In this document: piece after piece, positions 8,012 through 15,144 of the stretch
How the letters are laid out: each line of letters opens with the position of its first letter
How positions within the stretch are numbered: position 1 is the stretch's first letter
Assembly (NCBI GenBank): GCA_964393825.1
Contig: CAYMUY010000017.1
Location: forward strand, 18,760 to 82,759
Direction: 5' to 3'
DNA length: 64,000 nucleotides
Origin: PFJX01 sp964393825
GTDB lineage: Bacteria > Pseudomonadota > Gammaproteobacteria > Burkholderiales > Thiobacillaceae
The notes under the pieces: generated by a model
The model's database searches: none
Told to the model about the DNA's origin: nothing
Seen by the model: only the letters and a program-made list of their open reading frames with translations
Translations under genes and position numbers: made by a program

Positions 8012-9087
8012 CCCCGATCGCGCATTCCCCCCACGCCCATGCGCAAACCAGCATCAGCCAGGTCATGGCCACGGTGATGCTGGCGCTGACCCCGGCCACC
8101 CTGTTCGGTTTCTGGTTGTACGGCTGGCCGGCCATCAACCTCTGGATCGTCGCCCTGGGTGTCGCGGTTCTGGCCGAGGCCACGACCTTGAAACTCATGG
8201 GGCGCCCGGTGCGGGCCGCGCTGCTCGACGGCTCCGCGCTGCTCACTGCCTGGCTGCTCGCGCTCTCGCTACCGCCGTGGGCGCCTTGGTGGCTGGCGGC
8301 GGTCGGCTCGCTGTTCGCGATCGTGGTCACCAAGCAGGTCTTCGGCGGGCTGGGCCAGAACCTGTTCAACCCGGCGATGGCGGCGCGCGTGATGCTGCTG
8401 ATCTCCTTCCCCCTGGAAATGACCACCTGGCTGGCGCCGCTTCCGATCACCTCGGCCACCGCGCCCGGTTTCATGCAGGGACTGGCCATCACCTTCTCCG
8501 GCGTGGTGCCCGCCGATGCCGTCTCCAGCGCCACCTTGCTGGGTCACGTGAAGACCGACCTGGGGCGCGGCTTCGGCCTCGACCAGATCCTCGCCGGCGG
8601 CCTGTTCCAGCCCACCGACATGCTGCTAGGGGAGCGGGGCGGCAGTCTCGGCGAAACCTCGTCCTTGTTGCTGCTGGCGGGAGGCCTGGTATTGATCTGG
8701 CGCCGCGTCATCACCTGGCCTATCCCGCTGGCGATGCTGGCCGGCGTCGCCCTGCCGGCGCTGATTGCCCACCTGGCCGCGCCTGCGCATTTTCCCGGGC
8801 TCGCCTACCACCTATTGTCCGGCGGCCTGATCCTGGGCGCCTTCTTCATCGCCACCGACCCGGTTTCCAGCCCCAATTCAGTCGGCGGCCAACTCGTCTT
8901 CGGCTTCGCCTGCGGCCTGCTGACCTGGATCATCCGCACCTGGGGCGGCTATCCGGAGGGCGTGGCTTTCGCGGTGATGCTGATGAACGCGGCGACCCCG
9001 GTGATCGACCGTTATCTGAAACCCCGCATCTATGGGCGCGACCGCAAGGGCGCCGCCCTGGTGCCGGCAAAGGAGGGCGCGAAATGA
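8008..9087 (+). CDS. rnfD: RnfD, membrane subunit with covalent FMN
   Basis: RnfD is a NqrB-like integral membrane subunit. The 359 residues start MTPIAHSPHAHAQTS, a His-rich N-terminus typical of RnfD, followed by about nine or ten hydrophobic segments. GLGQNLFNPAMAAR is a conserved membrane-core motif, and the S-A-T-L stretch in VPADAVSSATLLG is the expected flavinylation site (Thr linked to FMN through phosphodiester). The start is fixed by the ATGA overlap with the preceding micro-ORF and by the family N-terminus. The stop overlaps the start of a second micro-ORF. Confidence 0.95.
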   Translation: MTPIAHSPHAHAQTSISQVMATVMLALTPATLFGFWLYGWPAINLWIVALGVAVLAEATTLKLMGRPVRAALLDGSALLTAWLLALSLPPWAPWWLAAVGSLFAIVVTKQVFGGLGQNLFNPAMAARVMLLISFPLEMTTWLAPLPITSATAPGFMQGLAITFSGVVPADAVSSATLLGHVKTDLGRGFGLDQILAGGLFQPTDMLLGERGGSLGETSSLLLLAGGLVLIWRRVITWPIPLAMLAGVALPALIAHLAAPAHFPGLAYHLLSGGLILGAFFIATDPVSSPNSVGGQLVFGFACGLLTWIIRTWGGYPEGVAFAVMLMNAATPVIDRYLKPRIYGRDRKGAALVPAKEGAK

Positions 9088-9182
9088 GTCAACCGTATGT
9101 CATCACGACCCCGCCCGAGGTGTCGCCGCCACCCTCCCTTGATCAAAGGGGGAGACCCCCGGTGCGGAGGTGCGCGCCATGA
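9084..9182 (+). CDS. Micro-ORF bridging rnfD and rnfG
   Basis: A 32-codon frame begins with the ATG overlapping the rnfD TGA (ATGA 9084-9087) and ends with a TGA overlapping the rnfG ATG (ATGA 9179-9182). This is the same double-overlap architecture as at rnfC-rnfD, with unrelated sequence (MSQPYVITTPPEVSPP, Pro-rich). It spans a different palindrome. No domain is recognised. It could be a coupling device or an operon scar whose frame is retained by selection. Confidence 0.45.
   Translation: MSQPYVITTPPEVSPPPSLDQRGRPPVRRCAP
9134..9154. repeat. Short palindrome in the rnfD-rnfG junction
   Basis: An imperfect inverted repeat centred on TTGATCAAA, with CTCCC and GGGGAG flanks. It lies inside the bridging micro-ORF. 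It differs from the rnfC-rnfD element, so the two junctions were modified independently. Confidence 0.5.
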
Positions 9183-9799
9183 ATCTGGACACCCTGCGCG
9201 GCAAACTCGGCTACCAGGGCGCCTTGCTCGCCGCCGCCGCGCTGATCACCAGCGCTGCCCTGGCTTTCGCCTCGCGCGCCACCGGCCCGGCGATCGCTGC
9301 GGCGGAGGCGCGTGACCTGCAACAGTCGCTCAGCCAGGTGCTGCCGGGCCGGTTCGACAACGACCTGCTCAAGGACACCGTGCAACTGGCTGGTCCCGAT
9401 GGCGAGGTGACGGTGTACCGCGCGCGCCGCGCCGGCCGCGTGGAGGCGGTGGTGTTCCAGGTGGTGGGCTACGGCTACGCCGGGCGCATCGTCTGCATGA
9501 TGGGCGTCGACAAGGATGGCCACGTGCTCGGCGTGCGGGTGATCAAGCACGCGGAAACGCCGGGACTGGGCGACAAGATCGAGCCGGCCAAATCGGACTG
9601 GATCCACGGTTTCGTCGGCAAATATCTCGGCGACCCGCCCGAGGCGAAGTTCGCGGTGAAGAAGGATGGCGGGGTGTTCGACCAGTTCGCCGGCGCCACC
9701 ATCACCCCACGCGGCGTGGTCAAGGCGGTGAAGGGCGGGCTGGCGTTCTTTACCCGCGAGAAGGTCCGTTTACTCGATGAAGCAGGAGGCCAACCATGA
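9179..9799 (+). CDS. rnfG: RnfG, membrane-anchored FMN-binding subunit
   Basis: RnfG carries a covalently bound FMN on the outer side of the membrane. The 206 residues start MNLDTLRGKLGYQ, have one N-terminal transmembrane helix (about 15-35), then an FMN_bind domain with GYGYAGRIVCMMGVD and the C-terminal motif FAGATITPRGVVKAVK, in which the Thr of the S/T-G-A-T pattern (here AGATIT) is the flavin-attachment residue. The start overlaps the micro-ORF stop. The stop overlaps the rnfE ATG as ATGA. Confidence 0.95.
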   Translation: MNLDTLRGKLGYQGALLAAAALITSAALAFASRATGPAIAAAEARDLQQSLSQVLPGRFDNDLLKDTVQLAGPDGEVTVYRARRAGRVEAVVFQVVGYGYAGRIVCMMGVDKDGHVLGVRVIKHAETPGLGDKIEPAKSDWIHGFVGKYLGDPPEAKFAVKKDGGVFDQFAGATITPRGVVKAVKGGLAFFTREKVRLLDEAGGQP

Positions 9800-10461
9800 G
9801 CTACGCACGCATCACCCGCGATGGACTCTGGGACAACAACGTCGTCTTTGCCCAGATGCTGGCGCTTTGCCCGACGCTGGCAGTCACCGGCAGCGCCACC
9901 AATGGCCTGGGAATGGGGCTCGCCACGACTTCCGTGCTGGTTTCTTCCAATATCCTGATCTCCAGCCTGCGCCACTTCATCAGCCCGGAAGTACGGATTC
10001 CGGTCTACGTCGTATTCATCGCCACCCTGGTGACGCTGGTCGATATGAGCCTGAATGCCTGGGTGCATGATCTCTACAAGGTGCTGGGCCTGTTCATCGC
10101 GCTGATCGTGGTCAACTGCGCCATTCTTGGCCGGGCTGAATCGTTTGCCTCGAAGCATGCCGTGCTGCCTTCCCTGGCCGATGGCCTGATGATGGGCCTG
10201 GGTTTTACCTTCGCGCTGGTGCTGCTGGGAGGCGTGCGTGAAGTCCTCGGCAGTGGCACCTTGTTCGCCCAGGCACATCTGCTGCTTGGCGCTTCATTCG
10301 CCTTCCTGGAAACCACGGTGATTCCGCAGTACCGGGGTTTCCTGTTGATGATCCTGCCTCCCGGCGGCTTCCTCGCCCTCGGCTTCCTGCTCGCCGGCAA
10401 GCGTGTTCTCGACCGCCGCCTGGCGGCGCGCGCGGCCGCGGTGGTGCCCGCCGCGGCCTGA
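9796..10461 (+). CDS. rnfE: RnfE, membrane subunit
   Basis: RnfE is the inverted-topology paralogue of RnfA in the membrane core. The 221 residues begin MSYARITRDGLWDNNVVFAQ and contain the conserved LCPTLAVTGSATNGLGMG and VVNCAILGRAESFAS motifs, with about six membrane spans and a short Ala/Arg C-terminal tail. The gene is translationally coupled to rnfG by a four-base overlap and is followed after 15 bases by rnfH with a ribosome site (cctggag). Confidence 0.96.
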   Translation: MSYARITRDGLWDNNVVFAQMLALCPTLAVTGSATNGLGMGLATTSVLVSSNILISSLRHFISPEVRIPVYVVFIATLVTLVDMSLNAWVHDLYKVLGLFIALIVVNCAILGRAESFASKHAVLPSLADGLMMGLGFTFALVLLGGVREVLGSGTLFAQAHLLLGASFAFLETTVIPQYRGFLLMILPPGGFLALGFLLAGKRVLDRRLAARAAAVVPAAA

Positions 10462-10476
10462 CCTGGAGACAACGCC

Positions 10477-10758
10477 ATGCAGATCGCCGTCGCCTACTCC
10501 GAACCCGCCCAGCAGGTCTGGTTGCGCATCGAGGTGCCCGAAGACACCACGGTGGAACAGGCCATCATCAAGTCGGGGCTGCTGCGGCAGTTTCCCGAGA
10601 TCGATCTGACCGAACGCGCGGTCGGCGTCTTCGGCAAGCTGGCCAAGCTGGATGCGCCGCTGAAACCGGGAGACCGGGTGGAAATCTACCGCGCCATCAT
10701 CGCCGATCCGGCCACCGTGCCGAGACGGGTGATGGCGGAGGACGACGACGACGATTGA
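10477..10758 (+). CDS. rnfH: RnfH, ubiquitin-like Rnf-associated protein
   Basis: A 93-residue RnfH/YfjF-family protein with a beta-grasp (ubiquitin-like) fold. It starts MQIAVAYSEPAQQVW and ends its fold at LKPGDRVEIYRAIIADP, followed by an acidic EDDDDD tail. RnfH is commonly the last gene of nif-linked rnf operons; its biochemical role is not settled. No clear terminator follows before the toxin-antitoxin promoter. Confidence 0.93.
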   Translation: MQIAVAYSEPAQQVWLRIEVPEDTTVEQAIIKSGLLRQFPEIDLTERAVGVFGKLAKLDAPLKPGDRVEIYRAIIADPATVPRRVMAEDDDDD

Positions 10759-10807
10759 AGCCGGGGATTTCTCCATAGTCCAATCAATTGGCCCACATCG
10801 CTTGTGC

Positions 10808-10826
10808 TATACGCATGGCGCGTATA
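10808..10826. promoter_or_regulatory. Inverted repeat, likely toxin-antitoxin operator
   Basis: TATACGC-N5-GCGTATA is a perfect 7-5-7 inverted repeat ending 10 bases before the toxin ATG. In this toxin-antitoxin family the antitoxin normally binds such a palindrome to repress its own operon. The position makes autoregulation likely, though no direct evidence is available here. Confidence 0.6.
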
Positions 10827-10836
10827 CCGTGCCGGT

Positions 10837-11154
10837 ATGGTCTTCGTTGAACTTCCCTTGTTCCGAAAATACCTCGCGCTCACTGACGAGGAACTGCAGG
10901 CAATCCAGAACACGATTCTTGCTAATCCGGAATCGGGAGACCTGATCCCTGGCGGCGGTGGTTTGCGCAAGTTGCGTGCTGCGATCGATGGCAGGGGAAA
11001 ACGAGGCGGTGCACGGGTCATCTACTTCTGGCGTGTCTCCGCCTCCATTTGTTACCTGTTGTTGGCCTACCCCAAGAATGTGATGGATGACATGACGCCC
11101 GCGCAACTCAAAGCACTTGCACAGGCGATGAACAAGGAGATGGAAAATGGATGA
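10837..11154 (+). CDS. RelE/HigB-type toxin
   Basis: A 105-residue protein of the RelE/ParE superfamily, expected to act as a ribosome-dependent or free mRNA endonuclease. Typical features are the start MVFVELPLFRKY, the motif GDLIPGGGGLRKLR, the basic GRGKRGGARVIYFW strand and the ending LTPAQLKALAQ-like helix (here MTPAQLKALAQAM). An upstream in-frame GTG at 10804 would swallow the operator palindrome, so the ATG at 10837 is preferred. The toxin comes first and overlaps its antitoxin gene by eight bases, the usual order for HigB/NadS-type pairs. Confidence 0.88.
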   Translation: MVFVELPLFRKYLALTDEELQAIQNTILANPESGDLIPGGGGLRKLRAAIDGRGKRGGARVIYFWRVSASICYLLLAYPKNVMDDMTPAQLKALAQAMNKEMENG

Positions 11155-11440
11155 AACACTGTTTCAGGATTTGCTGGCCAGCGTGCGTGACATGGGGCGC
11201 CACGCTCGCGGCGAAGAGGTACCAGGCGCACGGGTCGAGGAGACGATCGAGCCGGACGTGAAGGCGCTGCGAGAGGGGGCTGGCGTTTCTCAGGCGGAGT
11301 TTGCGCGGCTGATTGGTGTTTCGCGCCGCACACTGGAGAACTGGGAGCAACATCGGGCGCGCCCAACGGGACCGGCCAGAGCACTACTCAAGATCGTGGC
11401 GGCCAACCCCAGAGCGGCTGTGGAAGCACTGCACGGCTGA
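11147..11440 (+). CDS. NadS/HigA-like helix-turn-helix antitoxin
   Basis: A 97-residue protein partnered with the toxin just upstream. The C-terminal half is an XRE-type HTH (VKALREGAGVSQAEFARLIG, then SRRTLENWEQHRARPTGPAR), the hallmark of NadS-family antitoxins. The N-terminal part (MDETLFQDLLASVRDMG) is the expected toxin-binding helix. The start overlaps the toxin end, giving coupled translation. A T-rich stretch just after the stop (gcacgggttttttacg) could terminate transcription. The module sits between two nitrogen-fixation units and is probably a passenger. Confidence 0.88.
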   Translation: MDETLFQDLLASVRDMGRHARGEEVPGARVEETIEPDVKALREGAGVSQAEFARLIGVSRRTLENWEQHRARPTGPARALLKIVAANPRAAVEALHG

Positions 11441-11520
11441 GCACGGGTTTTTTACGTTCCCTTTGCCGGCTTGGCGCATGACTTGTGCTGAGACCACGGC
11501 GGTCGGCGCGAACGGACATA

Positions 11521-11581
11521 CCTGTAGCGCAGGCTTCCAGCCGGATTGTTTTCGACGCGTGCGTCTCGCCCGTGCTACAGG
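11521..11581. repeat. Inverted repeat with CCTGTAGC/GCTACAGG arms
   Basis: Perfect 8-bp arms at 11521-11528 and 11574-11581 enclose a sequence starting gcaggcttccagcc, a pattern I associate with proteobacterial REP-type elements. The right arm contains the stop codon of the hemerythrin gene, so the element may act as its transcript end. Confidence 0.6.
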
Positions 11582-12000
11582 ACCGGCAGGCCGCCGGTCA
11601 GTGTGACTGGCGCGGTGCCGACGCGCTTCAGATGCGCCGCCAGCGCCGCGTCCATGCTGGTCAGGTGCAATCCAAACCATTCTTCCAGGCCTTTTTTGAC
11701 GAATGCGCGTGGCAGCGCCAGGCGGCCGCGCTGGACGGCGCGGTGCATCTGGACCAGGTCGCCGTAGATGCGATGGTGTTCGCCTTCGTGTTCATTCAGG
11801 GCGGGGAAGCGCGAGATCCGCATCAATCTCCCCTCATTGGTGAAATGCAGCCGGCAGTGTTCCAGTAGTTTGCCGAACAGCGCGGCGAAGTCGCTGTCGT
11901 CGCAATCCATGAGCAGGTTGACCAGCGCGGTGAACTCGCGGTGGGTCGCATCCATCTCGTCGACGCCGAGACCGTGCAGCGAATCATCCCAGGTCAGCAT
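11575..12000 (-). CDS. Bacteriohemerythrin
   Basis: A 141-residue single-domain hemerythrin that binds O2 at a non-haem di-iron centre. The start MLTWDDSLHGLGVDEMDATHREF gives the first His ligands; HCRLHFTNEGRLM supplies the central His and Glu, and NEHEGEHHRIY the later His pair. Length and helical pattern are normal for four-helix bundle hemerythrins. Its ATG overlaps the stop of the SIR2-like gene (TGATG), so the two are co-translated. Together with a globin upstream in the same direction, a role in oxygen storage, delivery or sensing around nitrogenase is likely but inferred. Confidence 0.9.
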   Translation of the reverse strand: MLTWDDSLHGLGVDEMDATHREFTALVNLLMDCDDSDFAALFGKLLEHCRLHFTNEGRLMRISRFPALNEHEGEHHRIYGDLVQMHRAVQRGRLALPRAFVKKGLEEWFGLHLTSMDAALAAHLKRVGTAPVTLTGGLPVL

Positions 12001-12881
12001 CAGGCAGCCTCCAGCTCCGCGCCAGCGTGCGTGGCGGCGATCAGGTCGGCTGGCGAGGCGGGAATCCACTCCAGTCCGAGCTTGGCCAGGAAGCGTTTTT
12101 CCTTGTCATTGGCGTTCGGCAGCAGCGCCCAGCCGCCGGGTTGTGCCCGTCCGAACACGATGTCCGAGAGCACCATGCGCTCGGTATCACGCGCCAGCGG
12201 CAGGCCGAGGAGGAGGTAGCGCTTGCCCTGGCGCATCCGCTTCACGAAGGCGGGGATGCCGAAGCCGCCCATCAGTTCGGTGACGTAGTCGACGAAGTCG
12301 GCGTCCGAAGCGATGTAGTGGGATTCGGGGATGGGGGTGCCCAGGGGTTTGAACAGGACAGGCAGGGTGACATCGACCTGTTCCTGGTCGATCTCGCGAT
12401 ACTGGCTGCCATCGTGGTGGAACAGCTTGAAGCGATAGTCGGTGCCGCCGATGCGCGCCAGGCCGACGATCAGGGTGTGCGGCCGGCCGGCATAGGCGTT
12501 CTGCAGCAGCAGGTCGCGATTGCTGTCGATCACGTAGGGCAGGTTCTGTTCGGCCAGCCAGGTATGCAGCGCGGAGGCGCTCCATGTCGTGTCGCGGTAG
12601 GTGCGGTCGAGAAACTTGCTGACGGCCGAACGGCCCCGCTTCAGCTCGATGTTCATCGCGGCGCGGGGGAATTCGTACATCAGTTTCGGCGCCATCGGCC
12701 GGCCGTCGTTCATCGCCAGGATGAGACTTTCGGAATCGGCGGGGATGGCGCGGCCACTGGCCGGGTCGATGACGCCGTCGAGGGCATGGCAGCCCAGATA
12801 GGGGACGACGCTGCCGTCGGCCAGGCCGGCGGCGATTTCGGCGAAGGCGGATGAGTAATCAGATGTGTGGGCGGTTGGCAT
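12000..12881 (-). CDS. SIR2-like protein of the nif region
   Basis: A 293-residue soluble protein. Near the N-terminus, LADGSVVPYLGCHAL resembles the Gly-rich NAD-binding start of SIR2-like domains, and the central ALHTWLAEQNLPYVIDSNRDLLLQ is reminiscent of the SIR2_2 element in which a conserved N-D-x-L follows a strand. The assignment is tentative. MPTAHTSDYS was chosen as start because aaggag lies directly upstream; an earlier in-frame ATG at 12950 has no such site. The downstream hemerythrin gene overlaps its stop. If it binds NAD(P), it could couple redox state to oxygen handling, but this is inference. Confidence 0.6.
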   Translation of the reverse strand: MPTAHTSDYSSAFAEIAAGLADGSVVPYLGCHALDGVIDPASGRAIPADSESLILAMNDGRPMAPKLMYEFPRAAMNIELKRGRSAVSKFLDRTYRDTTWSASALHTWLAEQNLPYVIDSNRDLLLQNAYAGRPHTLIVGLARIGGTDYRFKLFHHDGSQYREIDQEQVDVTLPVLFKPLGTPIPESHYIASDADFVDYVTELMGGFGIPAFVKRMRQGKRYLLLGLPLARDTERMVLSDIVFGRAQPGGWALLPNANDKEKRFLAKLGLEWIPASPADLIAATHAGAELEAA

Positions 12882-13018
12882 GGAACGCTCCTTGTTGATG
12901 GACAACAGCTTCTTCGCAAGAAGCGCGCCGGCCGCAAACCCAGTATTCATGCGGGTTGGGGTTCACGGACGATGTCGTGTTTGCGCCAATCAACGCCCAC
13001 ATCGGCGACAACGAACGT

Positions 13019-13432
13019 TCAGGCCGGAGCGTACGCGGCGGTTTTCATCGCATTGGCCAGGGTGACGTAGGCGGTGGTCCAGGCACCCTTGGCTTCCGGG
13101 GTGAAATCGGCGCCCAGGCCCTGTTCCAGGGTCCACAGCAAGGCGGCGCCGACGCTGTCGTAGTGCCGGGGTTCGACACCGTAGCCGACGTGTTTTCTGC
13201 CCAGTTCCGTGATGGTGGGCATCATCGCGTCCAGGTTGCTCAGGCTGTTGACCACCATGCCGATGGTCTTCATCAGTTTCCGCCCCTGTTCGCTCATATC
13301 GCCCTTGAACAGGGGCTTCACCGCGGGGTCAAGCTCGAAGAGCTTGCCGTAGAACAGGCCGGCGGCGGTTTCTGCAATGGGGACGACCTGGATCCAGGTG
13401 GATTGGACGATCTGTATCTGGCGCGGCGTCAT
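13019..13432 (-). CDS. Single-domain globin (bacterial haemoglobin)
   Basis: A 137-residue globin of the Vitreoscilla haemoglobin/flavohaemoglobin-globin type, without reductase domains. It starts MTPRQIQIVQSTWIQV. GRKHVGYGVEPRHYDSVGAALLWTL contains the proximal His (in RKHVGYGV) and the conserved Tyr and Glu around it. Such globins bind O2 or detoxify NO. It is first in a leftward operon ahead of the SIR2-like and hemerythrin genes (138 bases to the next start), downstream of a sigma-54 promoter. This suggests co-induction with nitrogen-related regulons. Confidence 0.92.
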   Translation of the reverse strand: MTPRQIQIVQSTWIQVVPIAETAAGLFYGKLFELDPAVKPLFKGDMSEQGRKLMKTIGMVVNSLSNLDAMMPTITELGRKHVGYGVEPRHYDSVGAALLWTLEQGLGADFTPEAKGAWTTAYVTLANAMKTAAYAPA

Positions 13433-13477
13433 GTGGTTTCCTTTGAGGTGTCGTCAGCAATGTGACGGTCAGTCTCA

Positions 13478-13492
13478 GCAACTCACATGCCA
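13478..13492 (-). promoter_or_regulatory. Sigma-54 promoter of the globin operon
   Basis: On the minus strand TGGCAT-GTGAG-TTGC matches the -24/-12 consensus at all key positions, 46 bases upstream of the globin start. I found no TGT-N10-ACA site in the ~190 bases upstream, so the activator may be NifA acting from a distant or degenerate site, or another sigma-54 activator. Confidence 0.78.
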
Positions 13493-13678
13493 TGTCCGTA
13501 ATGCATTGATTGTTAATGGCCATGCTTCATTCCGGGCGGCCATGATCATGCCGTTCTCTGCATGGCGCACCTTACTGGTGCGAACCTGGCCGCCAGTCGG
13601 ACCTGGGGGCCGATAGCGAGCACCGGCGTGGTCGGTTTGCGGCCGGTGAGTGCGACGTCCGACAGGCTGCCAGGTCCA

Positions 13679-14491
13679 TCAGCGGCTATAACCAACTTCG
13701 TACAGGCCGCCGATCACGCCGTATTCCTCCTCGCCCTTGAGCTTTCCCGGCAGCAAGCCGTGGAAGAAGAACACTTTGGGCGTCGGGACGCGCACTTCCA
13801 GGACGTTGTCTCCGAACTCACAGGCGCGTTCGCGTTCGAGGCTGAAGGAATTGAGGCTGTTGAGCAGCAGAATGCGGCGATTGCGTGGCAGCTCCGCGTT
13901 GCCCTGGTCCTCGTAGTCGCCCATTCGGTTGACGCCACGGTACAGGGTGAGGTGCGTGGCTTCGGGCCGCTGCCGCGCCAGTTCATGCTGGCAATAGCTG
14001 TAGAGCAGATCGAACTGGGCTTCCAGGCTGTTGGTGTTGTAGAGACCGCCGCTGCGTTGCTCCAGGTAATGCCGGTAGGTGGGCCCGGAGATGTCGCGGA
14101 TCGGCCCGCCGTGGTGGCGCGGCAACAGGCCGAAGCGCGATTCCACCCAACCCTTCAGCACCGCGCCCTCGCGGCCATCGGCATCGAATGCCCAGCCGCG
14201 CAGCACCTTCAGGTAATTGGCCCTGGCGCGGCCGTGGCACGGCGTGTAGCCGGCTTCCTCCGGGTGTTCCAGGCTGAAGGTGGCGTCCATGTGCGCCATG
14301 AACAGGGCGGCGCGCTCGTCCTGGCCGGCCAGGTTGGCCAGCCGCTCGAACAATCCGCGGTGCAGCGCCGCGATGCCGTCCAGGTGCAGGGGGGCCGGGT
14401 GTCGCTGGAACGTCAGGCCGCCAAGAATGTCGGCCGGCAGGTTGCAGCGGTTGATCGGCAGGCGGGCGTCGTGGGGCAGTCGGGGAGACAT
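13679..14491 (-). CDS. draT: DraT, dinitrogenase reductase ADP-ribosyltransferase
   Basis: DraT transfers ADP-ribose from NAD+ to an Arg of NifH and so switches nitrogenase off after ammonium or energy shock. The 270-residue protein starts MSPRLPHDARLPINRCNLPADILGG, with the family features HPAPLHLDG, ERLANL, FMAHMDATFSL, NYLKVLRGWAFDADGREG and LYRGVNRMGDYE, where the R-G pair belongs to the ADP-ribosyltransferase fold. The target, Arg101 of NifH, is encoded a few hundred bases away. No draG appears in this window. The gene lies 29 bases after yajD on the same strand. The longer frame to 14656 overlaps yajD and was rejected. Confidence 0.94.
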   Translation of the reverse strand: MSPRLPHDARLPINRCNLPADILGGLTFQRHPAPLHLDGIAALHRGLFERLANLAGQDERAALFMAHMDATFSLEHPEEAGYTPCHGRARANYLKVLRGWAFDADGREGAVLKGWVESRFGLLPRHHGGPIRDISGPTYRHYLEQRSGGLYNTNSLEAQFDLLYSYCQHELARQRPEATHLTLYRGVNRMGDYEDQGNAELPRNRRILLLNSLNSFSLERERACEFGDNVLEVRVPTPKVFFFHGLLPGKLKGEEEYGVIGGLYEVGYSR

Positions 14492-14520
14492 GGCCGTATG
14501 CCGCGGCGTGCTCCCGCCGC

Positions 14521-14874
14521 TTATTTCTTGCTGTCCAGCATGCCCTTCAATCCGGCGAACGGATTGAAGGTGGCATTGGCGGGCGCGGTCGCCGTGTCGT
14601 CGCGGCCGGCGCTGTCCTTCAGTTTGGAATGTTCGTTTTCGTGGCAGTAGGTGCACAGCAGTTCCCAGTTGCTGCCGTCGGGCGGGTTGTCGTTGTGGTT
14701 GCTGTTCTTGTGGTGCACTTCAAGCAGTTGCAGGTTGCTGTGGGTGAACTCGCGCGCGCAGCGTCCGCAGACCCAGGGGAAGAGCTTCAGCGCCTGGGCA
14801 CGGTATCCCGCTTCCCGCTTTTCCGCGTTGCGGCGCGCTTCGAGAACGATACGGTCGAGTCGATCCTGGGTCAT
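14521..14874 (-). CDS. yajD: YajD-family HNH nuclease-like protein
   Basis: A 117-residue HNH protein. CGRCAREF and CTYCHENEHSK form the paired Cys zinc site, with LLEVHHKNSNHNDNP giving the His-His catalytic beta-strand and Asn. Family members are widespread, and this gene recurs between draT and nifH in several diazotrophs; no role in nitrogen fixation is established. It is divergent from nifH, and the two NifA sites in between could also serve it, although I see no convincing sigma-54 promoter on this strand. It probably forms an operon with draT. Confidence 0.85.
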   Translation of the reverse strand: MTQDRLDRIVLEARRNAEKREAGYRAQALKLFPWVCGRCAREFTHSNLQLLEVHHKNSNHNDNPPDGSNWELLCTYCHENEHSKLKDSAGRDDTATAPANATFNPFAGLKGMLDSKK

Positions 14875-14953
14875 GGCGGCTCCTGATTGATTGGGTGGCG
14901 GAAGTCTAGCCGCGCGCCGGCGGCTACGTCAGCGGCCCGGGGCGCGTTTCGCT

Positions 14954-14969
14954 TGTCGCCACCCCGACA
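14954..14969. promoter_or_regulatory. NifA upstream activator sequence 1 of nifH
   Basis: A perfect TGT-N10-ACA, 97 bases upstream of the nifH -24 element. It forms a pair with the site at 14988, which suggests cooperative NifA binding. Confidence 0.75.
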
Positions 14970-14987
14970 AAGCCGGGCCGTTTGTAT

Positions 14988-15003
14988 TGTCCTACACGCG
15001 ACA
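14988..15003. promoter_or_regulatory. NifA upstream activator sequence 2 of nifH
   Basis: A second perfect TGT-N10-ACA whose first base is 34 bp from that of the first site, about three helical turns, so both sites lie on the same DNA face. It ends 62 bases before the -24 element. Confidence 0.8.
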
Positions 15004-15065
15004 TGGCTATCCGAATAGCCGACACGATCCCATTAAAAACAATGCGTTAACTTGTGAATGCTGCC

Positions 15066-15080
15066 TGGCACAGGCCTTGC
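15066..15080 (+). promoter_or_regulatory. Sigma-54 promoter of nifHDK
   Basis: TGGCAC-AGGCC-TTGC is a full -24/-12 match, 64 bases upstream of the nifH ATG, with two NifA sites in the normal position. Confidence 0.95.
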
Positions 15081-15144
15081 GATAAGAAGCCTGCGAACGA
15101 ATTCTTCAATCGCACTTCGTTTTCGAGACCTGAGGAGAAAGATC

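Noticed and set aside
12916..12930. Second sigma-54 promoter for the SIR2-like gene (CGGCGC-GCTTC-TTGC on the minus strand)
   Set aside because: Only GG-N10-GC spacing and TTGC match; the -24 half is poor and no activator site lies upstream. Read-through from the globin promoter is simpler.
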